Source: Archivesica marissinica (lineage: Eukaryota; Mollusca; Bivalvia; Venerida; Vesicomyidae). Taken from it: a stretch of DNA of 64,000 nt. Of the stretch, positions 45,436 through 57,750 are shown one piece after another. The stretch covers positions 31,725,225 through 31,789,224 of the forward strand of contig CM026400.1 of assembly GCA_014843695.1 (NCBI GenBank), in the 5' to 3' direction. The stretch's first letter is position 1. The number at the start of each line of letters is the position of its first letter. Position numbers and translations under genes: made by a program. A model generated the notes under the pieces. That model made no database searches. It saw nothing but the letters and a program-made list of their open reading frames with translations, and was not told the DNA's origin.

Positions 45436-45562
45436 ATTTAAATTCCACGTTGCCTATTTTCTCTCCCCCGTGGCGATGGATTCCATCAGGAATGAGGTAT
45501 CGAGAGCTTTTAATATAAGTTGTAAGAACTTGTTTCGCAATCGAGCTAAAATAAGTTTGTAT
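45436..45562 (+). mobile_element. SINE family C, second 3' half in tandem
   Basis: Immediately after the first copy, the 3' half repeats (aaggcatttaaattccacgt, gcgatggattccatcaggaa, ataagtttgtatgaa). It is a head-less second unit, like a partial dimer. Confidence 0.85.
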
Positions 45563-45799
45563 GAACAATATATTTAACCGAATGAACATTGAACACAATA
45601 GTATCACGAGTGGCGCTAGCGGCTAGCCAGGAGTGATACTAATAGCTTTCTATGTTCATGAATGAAAGAGTATCCGATCATTCACTTAATCAAACAATTC
45701 TTCTTCTTCTGTTAGGCTGAACAGTGTTGTTATCATTATCATAGAAAACGAGGCAGCCAAACGTTAATTGGCACTAGAACGTCGAGTTTAGATGACCAG

Positions 45800-45945
45800 G
45801 CCTCGAGGTTATAAAACGTTTCTCCAATCTCAAACTCAAGTCTCAAGCTTCTGATTGGTTCAGCTGGCAGGTAAATCTCAGAATGAACGAATCAAATCAT
45901 TTGAGCTTGAGTTCTGAGAAAATTGTTATAACCTCGGGCACATGT
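45800..45945. mobile_element. MITE family 3, copy 1
   Basis: Terminal inverted repeats: cctcgaggttataaaac on the left and gttataacctcgggc on the right. The interior contains tctgattggttcagctg and paired ctcaagct/agcttgag words. A second copy is at 61230-61375. Confidence 0.75.
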
Positions 45946-45989
45946 CCGGGTCGTCAGAGGAGGTAACTAGAACAACAGAGTGGGGCTAC

Positions 45990-47125
45990 TGTGGTATGTG
46001 CAACTGTCTATATTCATTCCTCAGGTGGCCTATTTCCCTGCCTACATTCCTTCCCCATAGTTTATATGTCCCATCCTATATTCCTACCCCCTGTTGTCTA
46101 TACCCTGACTACATCCCTCCCCTCTGTTGTCTATACCCTGCCTACATTCCTTCCCTCTGTGGTCTAAGCCCTTGCCTACATCCCACCTGTTTATAAGCCC
46201 CTGCCTACATTCCTTCCCTCTGTGATCTAAGCCCCTGCCAACATTCCTTCCCCCTGTGGTCTAAGCCCCTGCCTACATTCCTTCCCTCTGTGGTATAAGC
46301 CCCTGCCTACATTCCTTCCCTCTGTGGTCTAAGCCCCTGCCTACATTCCTTCCCTCTGTGGTCTAAGCCCCTGCCTACATTCCTTCCCTCTGTAGTCTAA
46401 GCCCCTGCCTACATTCCTTCCCTCTGTGGTCTAAGCCCATGTCTATATTCCTTCCCCCTGTTGTATATTCCCTGCCTACATTCCTTGCCTCTGTGGTCTA
46501 TTCCCTGCCTACATTCCTTCCCTCTGTGTTCTATTCCCTGCCTACATTCCTTGCCACTGTGGTCTATTCCCTGCCTACATTCCTTGCCACTGTGGTCTAT
46601 TCCCTGCCTACATTCCTTGCCTCTGTGGTCTATTCCCTGCCTACATTCCTTCCCTCTGTAGTCTAAGCCCCTGCCAACATTCCTTCCCTCTGTGGTCTTA
46701 GCCCCTGCCTATATTCCTTCCCCTTGTTGTCTTATTCCCTAACTATACTCCTTCCCTCTGTTGTCTCTAAGCCCCTGCCTACATGCCTTCCCTCTGTAGT
46801 CTAAGCCCCTGCCTACATTCCTTCCCTCTGTGGTATAAGCCCCTGCCTTCATTCCTTCCCTCTGTGGTCTAAGCCCCTGCCTACATTCCTTCCCATGTGG
46901 TCTAAGCCCCGCCTACATTCCTTCCCCCTGTGGTCTAAGCCCCGCCTATATTCCTTCCCGCTGTGGTCTAAGCACCTGCCTACATTCCTTCCCTCTGTGG
47001 TCTAAGCCACTGCCTACATTCCTTCCCTATGTGGTCTAAGCCTCTGCCTACATTCCTTCCCTCTGTTGTCTAAGCCACTGCCTACATTCCTTCCCCCTGT
47101 TGTCTATACCCAGTCTATATCCCTT
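45990..47125. repeat. 34-bp pyrimidine-rich minisatellite in sulfotransferase intron 1
   Basis: About 33 units of tctaagcccctgcctacatt, ccttccctctgtgg, with a subfamily reading ctattccctgcc near 46490-46660. It is strongly strand-asymmetric: plus strand C/T-rich, so the minus-strand gene would be transcribed as purine-rich RNA. Confidence 0.95.
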
Positions 47126-47185
47126 CTCCCCTGTGGTATACATATATATATATACACCCTGCATATACCTGCGACACATACGTAC

Positions 47186-47351
47186 TTGCTAGCTCCATCA
47201 TTGTTTGTTTGGACCTTACTGGTTCCCGGCTCAACAGTACACCAGCTAGTAGGATGTAGGCGACAGTAACACACATCAACACACCGACATATATATATCT
47301 CTGAATCTGGCGAAATAGAACACATGTACAGTATGTATGTAGAGTGCACAC
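47186..47351 (-). CDS. Probable N-terminal anchor exon of the sulfotransferase
   Basis: The minus-strand frame from ATG at 47351 encodes a short cytosolic segment (MCTLHTYCTCVLFRQIQRY), a hydrophobic stretch (IYVGVLMCVTVAYILLAGVL) and a stem start (SREPVRSKQTMMELA). This is the layout of a type II Golgi membrane protein. A donor GCAA|GTACGT at 47185-47184 leaves one base, which matches the phase of the exon at 45129. A stronger-looking donor CAG|GTATAT at 47168 would need a different acceptor. With the former, the three exons give about 374 residues, normal for the family. There is no independent proof of linkage. Confidence 0.45.
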
Positions 47352-48324
47352 GTGGCATCATGTTTTATTTCACTGATAAATGTTTATATTTCATTGAAAA
47401 ACATAATTACATATGAGCAGGGACATATGCCACAGGGGGGGGGGGGGTAATATAGGTTGGCGTATATACAACAGGCGGAATGACTTTAGGCAGGGGAAAG
47501 CAACATCTACTGAGGAGGGTTAAAATACCATGTACGGCCGAGTGTGGTGTGTATTCAACGCAAACTTTAAAAATAGCATATTTGTTTTACACTATTCATT
47601 CGATATTGTTCGTCACTAGGCTCGGAATGCAGGGCACGACTGGACTTCTAACTTGAATGTGTCCAGGCTCGGGGCAGTCACAACAGTGGTTGGCAACGTG
47701 TTCCACAAACGAATAATTCTTGGAAAAAACGAGTGCTGGTAAACATCCAGGCGGCAATGAGGTTGTAGAAACTTCACCTCGTTACTATGTCTAGTTGAAA
47801 GATTGAGTGCTGGAGATGGTAAATATGTGATAGGCACTGCAACACGTCCATGATCAACTCTGTAGAGCAGAACCAAATTAAAGCGTTGGCGTCGTTGTTG
47901 TAAAGATGGAAAATGGAGAGATGCAATGATTGAAGAGACAGTACTGTCTGGTTTATGTGGAGTGAAGGGTTTGTTGGCAACAAATCTAGCCGCGTCTGTC
48001 AACTATGTAGAGCAGAACCAAATCAAAGCGTTGGCGTCGTTGTTGTAAAGATGGAAAATGGAGAGATGCAATGATTGAAGAGACAGTACTGCCTGGTTTA
48101 TGTGGGGTGAAGGGTTTGTTGGCAACAAATCTAGCCGCATCTGTTCAATTTGCTTTATTTGGGTTTGTTGTTGTGGATTTCATATCAACAGAAAAAACTC
48201 ACCTCGAGTATTCTAACGTTGGTCGAACACGCGTTTGATAAGCTCTTTCTTTGACAGAAGATGGGCACGATTTCAAGTTACGTTTTATAAATTCGCAATG
48301 TCTCCGAGGCGTTGTCTGTATTGT

Positions 48325-48500
48325 ATTTAGTTTAATCATATTTTATTGCATTCTATATATACAATGTACAATACAAAACAAATGAACAAACTTGTATAAC
48401 TATCCATAATGCATGATTCGTGGCATTGTTTGCTCAAGGATTGTCATTATATGTTGAAGCAAATGGGTTGGGCCACAAGTTTTAACAACATTAGTTACGG
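48325..48500. repeat. Dispersed repeat family H
   Basis: Contains tttagtttaatcatatttta, ttgc and gaagcaaatgggttgggcca, shared with 24970 and 36650. It interrupts the LINE region. Confidence 0.55.
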
Positions 48501-48960
48501 CCCTCCCCATAAGACTAGATTGTAATTAACAAAGAGACTGAATACAAGAGGTGTGCTAGTACTTTACTAAATGTAATGATACTAATAGAAAAAGGGTAAA
48601 ATGATTAAGAGAATAAGCAACATTTTAGATAATAAGAATTTAGAAACAAAAAACAACAATAAACAAACCCAAAAAAAGTTTAGGAAATGTAACTGTAATA
48701 GCTACTCCAATCAAGTGTCCCACCATACAACGTTACCCAGCCAGCCACACCCGTCACCACACCCTAACATAGATCGTCACAAGAGAACAGCCTATATATA
48801 TATACAGATCATGTGGTTATTTGCTCGAAGCGTTTAGTCGTTTTAATATATGTTTGAACTTGTGTGAAAATATATTCATTTTCATTGTCCGCTAAGTTTT
48901 CGAAGCCTAACAGTAGTTTTCTTGTATTGTATTGTATTTCAGATTATCATTTAATTCAAC
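48501..48960. other. Unidentified sequence within the LINE region
   Basis: AT-rich; no feature recognised apart from possible continuation of repeat family H. Confidence 0.4.
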
Positions 48961-50084
48961 ATCCAGACATGCATGCTGCTTGACTGGTTCGAGGCATCAC
49001 AGTTCATAGAGTAGATAAACGTTGTTTGGAGAATTAGAAATATTCATGACGGCACACTTTAATGTTAAACTCCATCTGCCATGAGATACTCCATTCCACA
49101 GGAGATTCAAGTCATGTTGCAGTATCGGATGCACATTGGATGAGATGATTGGTCGATATAAAACACAGTTGTCTCCAAAAAGACGAACAGTTGATATAGT
49201 ATTAGCTATGTCGTTGAAGAATAAAGAGGGCACAAGGACGGTTCCCCGGGGTACCATTGACGTTACGTGCGACGAGTCTGATACGTAGTCCTGGACCACG
49301 ACTATCTGGTTCCGACCTGCTAGAAAACAATATATATCCATCATTTTGTGTTAGTTTGTATTCCATAGAACTCGAGTTTGGATGATAAACAATGGTGTGC
49401 TACCTTATCGAAGGCTTTTGAGAAGTCCAAACGGCTTTTGAGAAGTCCAAAATGGTCATATCAACCTTGTTCCCAGCATTAATGTTTTTAGAGAGATCGT
49501 CTGTACTATATTTTGTTAATCTATATTTATCATAGTATTTGATGCAATTATATGTTCGATGTTTTTGGAAACAACATATGTTAACGACACTTTTCGATAG
49601 TTAGCAGGCTTTGAATGCTCACCTTTTTTGAAAATTGGCACTACATTCTCTGTTTTCCAGTCTGATGAAAGGACTCCATTGTCCTGGGAAAGTTGGATCA
49701 TACATTTTAAGATGGGTGCTATGACTTCACAGTTTCTCTTGATAATAATAATTGGGATTTTATCTTGTCCAGAAGCTTTCATCTCGTTAAAACTATTAAT
49801 TCTGTTAACCACTCTCATAAGTGTTACAGCAATAGACTCCGTGTGTTTGATATGTGACTTCCTTTTATGTGGAATGTTGGATGACGTTTCAAATGTAAAG
49901 ACGGACGTAAATTGTTCGTTTAACATGTTATGTCGGCTTTTTCTTGAGCTGCGTCAGCTATATTACCATTATATGTCAAGGTATTGATTCCAACAGAGTC
50001 CCGTTTTATACTTTTGATGTACTTCCAGAAGTTCTTGGAGTTTTGATCTTTGTCTGGATCTATCATGTCATTTAGATATGTGTT

Positions 50085-52985
50085 ATAGGATTCATGTAGT
50101 TTATATTGATGTATTTCTTGATGTCACGGTGTACATTACTCAATGGTACAGTTATAGGATTCATGTAGTTTATATTGATGTATTTCTTGATGTCACGGTA
50201 TACATTACTCAATGGTACAGTTATAGGATTCATGTAGTTGATATTTAAGTATTTCTTGATGTCACGGTATACATTACTCAATGGTACAGTTATAGGATTC
50301 ATGTAGTTTATATTTATGTCTTTCTTGATGTCACGGTATACATTACTCAATGGTACAGTCATAGGATTCATGTAGTTTATATTTATGTCTTTCTTGATGT
50401 CACGGTATACATTACTCAATGGTACAGTTATAGGATTCATGTAGTTTATATTTATGTCTTTCTTGATGCCACGGTATACATTACTCAATGGTACAGTTAT
50501 TGGATTCATGTAGTTTATATTTATGTCTTTCTTGATGTCACGGTATACATTACTCAATGGTACAGTTATAGGATTCATGTAGTTTATATTTATGTCTTTC
50601 TTGATGTCACGGTATACATTACTCAATGGTACAGTTATTGGATTCATGTAGTTTATATTTATGTCTTTCTTGATGTCACGGTATACATTACTCAATGGTA
50701 CAGTTATAGGATTCATGTAGTTGATATTTATGTCTTTCTTGATGTCACGGTATACATTCCTCAATGGTACAGTTATAGGATTCATGTAGTTTATATTTAT
50801 GTCTTTCTTGATGTCACGGTATACATTACTCAATGGTACAGTCATAGGATTCATGTAGTTTATATTTATGTCTTTCTTGAGGTCACGGTATACATTACTC
50901 AATGGTACAGTTATTGGATTCATGTAGTTTATATTTATGTATTTCTTGATGCCACGGTATACATTACTCAATGGTACAGTTATTGGATTCATGTAGTTTA
51001 TATTTATGTCTTTCTTGATGTCACGGTATACATTACTCACTGGTACAGTTATAGGATTCATGTAGTTTATATTTATGTCTTTCTTGATGCCACGGTATAC
51101 ATTACTCAATGGTACAGTTATAGGATTCATGTAGTTGATATTTAAGTATTTCTTGATGTCACGGTATACATTACTCAATGGTACAGTTATAGGATTCATG
51201 TAGTTTATATTGATGTCTTTCTTGATGTCACGGTATACATTACTCAATGGTACAGTTATAGGATTCATGTAGTTTATATTTATGTCTTTTTTGATGTCAC
51301 GGTATACATTACTCAATGGTACAGTTATAGGATTCATGTAGTTTATATTTATGTCTTTTTTGATGTCACGGTATACATTACTCAATGGTACAGTTATAGG
51401 ATTCATGAAGTTTATATTTATGTCTTTCTTGATGTCACGGTATACATTACTCAATGGTACAGTTATTGGATTCATGTAGTTTATATTTATGTCTTTCTTG
51501 ATGTCACGGTATACATTACTCAATGGTACAGTTATTGGATTCATGTAGTTTATATTTATGTCTTTCTTGATGCCACGGTATACATTACTCAATGGTACAG
51601 TTATAGGATTCATGTAGTTTATATTTATGTATTTCTTGATGTCACCGTATACATTACTCACTGGTACAGTTATAGGATTCATGTAGTTTATATTGATGTC
51701 TTTCTTGATGTCACGGTATACATTACTCAATGGTACAGTTATAGGATTCATGTAGTTTATATTTATGTCTTTTTGATGTCACGGTATACATTACTCAATG
51801 GTACAGTTATAGGATTCATGTAGTTTATATTTATGTCTTTTTTGATGTCACGGTATACATTACTCAATGGTACAGTTATAGGATTCATGAAGTTTATATT
51901 TATGTCTTTCTTGATGTCACGGTATACATTACTCAATGGTACAGTTATTGGATTCATGTAGTTTATATTTATGTCTTTCTTGATGTCACGGTATACATTA
52001 CTCAATGGTACAGTTATTGGATTCATGTAGTTTATATTTATGTCTTTCTTGATGCCACGGTATACATTACTCAATGGTACAGTTATAGGATTCATGTAGT
52101 TTATATTTATGTATTTCTTGATGTCACCGTATACATTACTCACTGGTACAGTTATAGGATTCATGTAGTTTATATGTATGTATTTCTTGATGTCACGGTA
52201 TACATTACTCAATGGTACAGTTATAGGATTCATGTAGTTTATATTGATGTCTTTCTTGATGTCACGGTATACATTACTCAATGGTACAGTTATAGGATTC
52301 ATGTAGTTTATATTTATGTCTTTCTTGATGTCACGGTATACATTACTCAATGGTACAGTTATAGGATTCATGTAGTTTATATTCATGTCTTTCTTGATGT
52401 CACGGTATACAGTACTCAATGGTACAGTTATAGGATTCATGTAGTTTATATTTATGTATTTCTTGATGTCACGGTATACATTCCTCAATGGTACAGTTAT
52501 AGGATTCATGTAGTTTATATTGATGTATTTCTTGATGTCACGGTGTACATTACTCAATGGTACAGTTATAGGATTCATGTAGTTTATATTTATGTATTTC
52601 TTGATGTCACGGTATACATTACTCAATGGTACAGTTATAGGATTCATGTAGTTTATATGTATGTATTTCTTGATGTCACGGTATACATTACTCAATGGTA
52701 CAGTTATAGGATTCATGTAGTTTATATTTATGTCTTTCTTGATGTCACGGTATACATTACTCAATGGTACAGTTATAGGATTCATGTAGTTTATATTCAT
52801 GTCTTTCTTGATGTCACGGTATACAGTACTCAATGGTACAGTTATAGGATTCATGTAGTTTATATTTATGTATTTCTTGATGTCACGGTATACATTCCTC
52901 AATGGTACAGTTATAGGATTCATGTAGTTTATATTTATGTCTTTCTTGATGTCACGGTATACATTACTCAATGGTACAGAAACCG
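50085..52985. repeat. 69-bp (23-codon) array inside a LINE frame
   Basis: About 42 units. On the minus strand each encodes MNPITVPLSNVYRDIKKD and ININY. It is open for 559 codons (51751-50072) and 430 codons (53055-51763), separated by one single-base deletion at about 51772. Part of the unit (ctacatgaatcctataac on the minus strand) is continuous with the LINE sequence on its 3' side. Higher-order duplication is visible: a seven-unit block repeats at an offset of 482 bp (variant caccgtat at 51643 and 52125), and a six-unit block at 414 bp (attcatgtct at 52381 and 52795). Confidence 0.95.
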
Positions 52986-53261
52986 ATGTACGAAGCCCAG
53001 TATGCACTTTCTTACGATCAACTTTCCGAGATCCAGTTGGAATGTTTCTATTCATGGTTGAGATGATTTAAAATCGTCCCAGATGTTTTCGACACTAGAA
53101 GAATGCTTTGATGATGAACATTTGTCGCGACAAGAACATAATTCCGACTTTGTTTGATCCCAATTTGCTCTTTTATAGATGCACATGCACACAGGTCGTC
53201 TTTCACGTTTCCGCGGAGTTGATGCCAAAGATGTGCTGACCAATAACATTATGCCAATCTT

Positions 53262-53362
53262 TAAACTTTATTTATTTTACAACGATTGCGAAGCAAGTTT
53301 TAACAACTTATATTAATCACTCTCGTTGGCACGGATGAAAGCGTATATGTGGTCATTCGTGA
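53262..53362 (-). mobile_element. SINE family B, 3' part only
   Basis: Tail and part of the middle (tttattttacaacgattgcg, cactctcgttggcacggatg, gtggtcattcgtg). Cut at 53362. Confidence 0.85.
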
Positions 53363-54105
53363 TGTCAATCGTACATAAAGGCGGTTAATGTTCATTATAA
53401 AGTATCAGAGTGTAGAAAACCACTAGATATAAACACATATTGTTACACAAACATTATACGTACCATTCTGCCACTGTAACTACTCATTTAAAAATAAATA
53501 TCTTGCTCCTTCAAGTATAGTGGCATCTTATGAGATATACACTTTGTGTACACTTTTATACCTCTATATTAACGTAATCTGTGAATCAGAACACATGTAA
53601 ACTGTCTAAAACATTCGTTAAAAGCCTCCTCACACCTAGGCAAATCCACTATACTCATCAAATAAAATAAACGTATCGACGAAACTTAATGCATATATAT
53701 TTGTCATGGTGTGTAGCTTTGAAAAGATGTGGGGTAAAACCTAACTACATTCCATGCATGACAACTCGTGTGCAATGCATGACACCACACTGTGGGAAAA
53801 CCAACACAAGCGAATAACATGTACACCACAAGTGCAATAGTATATTATAGAATATAACACCTAACACAACAAATTACAATTACAAATTACAAATTACATA
53901 CTCGTACGTTGCATATGAATTGCATAGCTTGTATTTGTATATAATCCAAATTGTGTGCAAAATAATACATTAATTTCAATTCAATTTTATCTTAAGCAGT
54001 TTTGTTGCACTTATAAATGTGTCGGTTTATCTACATCTCTACTCTGCATTTTAGAGAACAAATTAAATGCGGATGACATGACATGGCATGGTATGGGGAG
54101 TGTAG
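53363..54105. other. Intergenic, no gene seen
   Basis: AT-rich. No supported feature. Confidence 0.5.
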
Positions 54106-54255
54106 GGAAGGAAAGAGAGACTATTTGGAGGGATGGATAGGGCAGGGAGGGATAGGGAAGGGGAGGGATAGGGCAGGGATAGGGAAGGGAGGGATAGGGC
54201 AGGGAGGGATAGGGAAGGGAGGGATAGGGCAGGGAGGGATAGGGAAGGGAGGTGA
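54106..54255. repeat. G-rich tandem repeat (about 30 bp), G-quadruplex potential
   Basis: Units of gggatagggcagggagggat, agggaaggga. The many closely spaced GGG runs on the plus strand meet the G4 pattern. Confidence 0.9.
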
Positions 54256-54339
54256 CATTTGATTTTAAATTATAATGGTTCTATTTTTGGATAGGGAAGA
54301 CAGTTTAGATTATCCTTCCATTTACCATACATAACTCGT

Positions 54340-54400
54340 GCAGTAGCACACACGCACGCACGCACGCACGCACGCACACACGCACGCACGCACGCATGAT
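54340..54400. repeat. (CACG)n/(GCAC)n microsatellite
   Basis: Tetranucleotide cacg repeats with slight interruptions. Confidence 0.9.
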
Positions 54401-54404
54401 GAGG

Positions 54405-54560
54405 CATAGGAGGAGGTACGTAAGCAGCCTCTGCAACGGGCATGGCGGTGGCTGTTTCTTCTATTTCCATCTCTACGTCCCAGTTCTTATTTTGCAAGAA
54501 AGTCAGCAATTCCTTTCTCTGCTCATCAGTTACATACATTGTTATTTTACTCAATGGCAT
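54405..54560 (-). CDS. Possible small coding exon, unassigned
   Basis: The minus strand reads MPLSKITMYVTDEQRKELLT, then FLQNKNWDVEMEIEETATAM and PVAEAAYVPPPMPHH before entering the microsatellite. The composition is protein-like, and an acceptor-like CCGATTTCTACAAG stands just before the ATG. No donor is certain, and no partner exon or family is recognised. Confidence 0.35.
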
Positions 54561-54662
54561 CTTGTAGAAATCGGCAGAATATGTGTAATACTCGTATGTT
54601 CAAGAGATTATAATTATAATATTATACATGTACTCATAGCATTCACTGTGATTATTATGTAG

Positions 54663-55524
54663 CATCAATATCGGTAAACACACACTGACACAGAGAAATA
54701 TTTAAAATATAACAGAAAACTTGCGAATAATACTGTAGATATATAATTAAATGAAGTATGAAGGTTACCATATAACGAACACATATAGTTTATTCATATA
54801 AATACATACATATTATATACATACATATTTGATTAGGTCAACACATGAACTGAATTTTGAATTAGATTGCACAGATCACAACCATAGCGCACATTATACA
54901 TGTATAGAAAGTATCAGTCTCAGTGATTACGCTACGACTGATGAGGCACCTACATAACATGTAATCTATGTCCCTGGGCTGATCTGGATTATGTAGTTTG
55001 AATACTCATAACTATCAATTTTCTTTACAATCAATAATATACGTTTACTTAAATTGTCAGGGCCTCATTTTGACTAATTCTCAGCTCACAGAGTGATCGT
55101 GCATATTAACCGTTAGAAAATACCTACCTACGCCAAATTATACTGAATGTACTGCCACATTGTTGATACAAGCCACTAATCACATGGAACAGGTAGTAAA
55201 GTATAAATCTTTACAATTGGACGGGGTCAAACTGCAGGCCTTTAAGCAGAGATATATGCATGAGATATAACACAGAAATAAAAATACGGAAGAATAATAT
55301 TATATATAAGAAAGACAAAAGACTTAAGAACTTAAAATCAATAAGAACATTTTAAAAACAGACGCGATAATTGGATGAGACATGCCACGAAGCGACGTGC
55401 AGATTGTGACGCGTATACTATTATTGGTGCATTTGCGTTAAAATTCTGTAGCTGCTTCGTGTCAGCTGTTCAGAAGTCTTGGCAGCCTGCTGCATACATT
55501 GTGTTTTGTATGTTTTTTAAGTTT
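54663..55524. other. Intergenic, no gene seen
   Basis: AT-rich. No supported feature. Confidence 0.5.
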
Positions 55525-55735
55525 ATTTAACGTCGCTACCGATTGCACATGTGAGCTACGGGCAGCTTACCTAACACATCTTTCCTGGGCATGCCCGAGC
55601 TGTTAACCTGTACTTGGTGCACCAACTTCCGCAAGAAGCTGACAACTTTTTTATATACGGTCTGAGCGGGGATCGAACCCGTGACCATCAGTGATAGGTT
55701 ACAGTGGTATACAAGTCAGCCACCTTAATCACATT
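55525..55735 (-). mobile_element. SINE family F copy
   Basis: Minus-strand: tail (complement of gcgacgttaaataaactt) at 55525-55550, body (catctttcctgggcatgccc, ttggtgcaccaacttcc), and B-box complement (ggggatcgaacccgtgacca). The next array begins at its head end. Confidence 0.8.
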
Positions 55736-55737
55736 AT

Positions 55738-56510
55738 ATGATTATGTATACTAGAGGACATAGAAAACGCACACCTACATTATATACTAGAGGACATAGA
55801 AAACGCACACATACATTATATACTAGAGGACATAGAAAATGCACACATACATTATATACTAGAGGACATAGAAAACGCACACATACATTATATACTAGAG
55901 GACATAGAAAACGCACACCTACATTATATACTAGAGGACATAGAAAACGCACACCTACATTATATACTAGAGGACATAGAAAACGCACACATACATTATA
56001 TACTAGAGGACATAGAAAAGCACACCTACATTATATACTAGAGGACATAGAAAACGCACACCTACAATAAAATAGAGGACATAGAAAACGCACACATACA
56101 TTATATACTAGAGGACATAGAAAACGCACACCTACATTATATACTAGAGGACATAGAAAACGCACACATACATTATATACTAGAGGACATAGAAAACGCA
56201 CACATACATTATATACTAGAGGACATAAAAAACGCACACATACATATATACTAGAGGACATAGAAAACGCACACATACATTATATACTAGAGGACATAGA
56301 AAACGCACACATACATTATATACTAGAGGACATAGAAAACGCACACATACATTATATACTAGAGGACATAAAAAAACGCACACATACATTATATACTAGA
56401 GGACATAGAAAACGCACACATACATTATATACTAGAGGACATAGAAAACGCACACATACATTATATACTAGAGGACATAAAAAAAACGCACACATACAGT
56501 ATATGATTAT
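55738..56510. repeat. 36-bp minisatellite
   Basis: About 21 copies of tatactagaggacatagaaa, acgcacacatacatta with atac/ctac variants. The unit is a multiple of three, so it has frames on both strands. Confidence 0.95.
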
Positions 56511-56720
56511 TATTACATGAAAATGAAATACGAAGGATTCCATCAAAGATATATCATCACAAAACACAAACTGAACAACTAAAAATATTCCAAAATGTTT
56601 AAAACTATGTATTTATATAGTTCTATCTCGCTCTACAAGTTTCTCAATTTGTTGTATGAATGAAGCAACAAGTATGACGAAACCACGCTAGTATATGCAG
56701 GCGAGCGTGAAAGCGGGAAC

Positions 56721-56882
56721 AGACGGATCTGTAGACCAGTTGTAGCACGCTGGACTGGTAATCCAGGGATCGCAGGTTCGATCCCCCGTCTGACCATAAT
56801 AAAATTAACAGTCTTTCAGTTGGGACTTTAAACCGAGTTCTCGTGTTGGTGCTGTACACCGTGCACGTAAAAGAACCAGGAT
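56721..56882 (+). mobile_element. SINE family A, 3'-truncated
   Basis: Head acagacggatctgtagacca, B box caggttcgatcc, middle domain to gtgcacgtaaaagaaccagg, then unrelated sequence. Confidence 0.9.
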
Positions 56883-57526
56883 ATCCAAGAATATTACTGT
56901 TGTGTTCAACCTAGCAGACATATGTTTTGGTAGAACACAAAATTCTAAATCATACAGATGTATAAATTACATTATTATTTTGTGCACATTTTTTATTTTT
57001 AGAATGAAGTATATGAAAACTATTCCCCATTTCGAGCATTTTAAAAGATACTTAGATATAAGAATTAATCTAGAAAAGGCCATAGCACTGGAAAGAAACA
57101 AATTAGAGCAACACAATCGGAAATGGTCTCTTTTTTCTTAAATCATGCACTGAACCCCGAGTTTAAAAAGATAGTACATTAATATTGTCAAATGGAAACG
57201 ATCACTTATACCCAACTACGTTTATGCTTTTTGCTGTTATTTTTTCTCCTTGCATTTGTCCATCTATCAAAATGTTAAGGAATGTTGGTACTCTTTCTGT
57301 CAAGGTACATTATTCTCAATCAAAAACATTTGTAAAATACATATATATATATATATACATGTTAAATAACTAATAATAGATGTAATGCATGTATAATATG
57401 TATGTATGAATGTATATATAGATGTAATGCATGTATAATATGTATGTATGAATGTATGTATGTTATTTATGTATCAAAATAAAGGAGGTTACCCGATAGG
57501 GGCCTCACAAAATAAAAAAATTAAAA
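56883..57526. other. Intergenic, low-complexity patches
   Basis: Short gtatgaatgtat repeats at about 57390-57470 (two copies of a 47-bp unit). No gene supported. Confidence 0.5.
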
Positions 57527-57750
57527 AAAAGAACCAGAGGAGACTCTGGAATGGGTCTCTGTCTGTATCATTGCACTATCCTCCAAAAATCTAAAATTAC
57601 TAAATCTCTTTTAATTGTATTAGGGTCAGACGGGGGATCGAACCTGCGATCCCTGGATAATCAGTCCAACGGCTATGATCGGCGACACCGGACTTTATGT
57701 GTGTGTTTTACGTTTATTTATCGTCGCTACCGGTTGCCCATATATATGTC
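57527..57750. mobile_element. SINE family A pieces, scrambled
   Basis: A plus-strand 3' part (gaaccagaggagactctgga, 57530-57600) is followed by a minus-strand head (gtcagacgggggatcgaacc, 57625-57670) and a minus-strand tail (ttacgtttatttatcgtcgc, 57707-57745). They represent at least two broken copies. Confidence 0.8.

Larger units (their letters stand above)
47600..53255 (-). mobile_element. Degenerate LINE with an internal 69-bp coding array
   Basis: Non-LTR retrotransposon read on the minus strand. Order: endonuclease-RT linker (SVENIWDDFKSS, about 53100-53055), repeat array (53000-50085), linker end (NSKNFWKYIKSIKRDS, about 50040-49980), RT fingers (ASGQDKIPIIII, VVPIFKKGEHSKPANYRKVS; 49800-49560), a FSKAF-type motif near 49410, and the RT palm (GRNQIVVVQDYVSD, RLFGDNCVLY; 49320-49150). 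An unrelated stretch at 48175-48960 precedes the C-terminal end (RQRFNLVLLYRVDHGR, FFPRIIRLWNTLP; 48002-47616). The catalytic F-A-D-D box reads FGDN, and frameshifts are frequent, so it is inactive. A 140-bp piece of the C-terminal region is duplicated in tandem (47860-48000 and 48003-48145). Confidence 0.8.

Noticed and set aside
52174..53061. 295-codon plus-strand frame opposite the LINE array
   Set aside because: By-product of the 69-bp unit. The LINE reads on the other strand.
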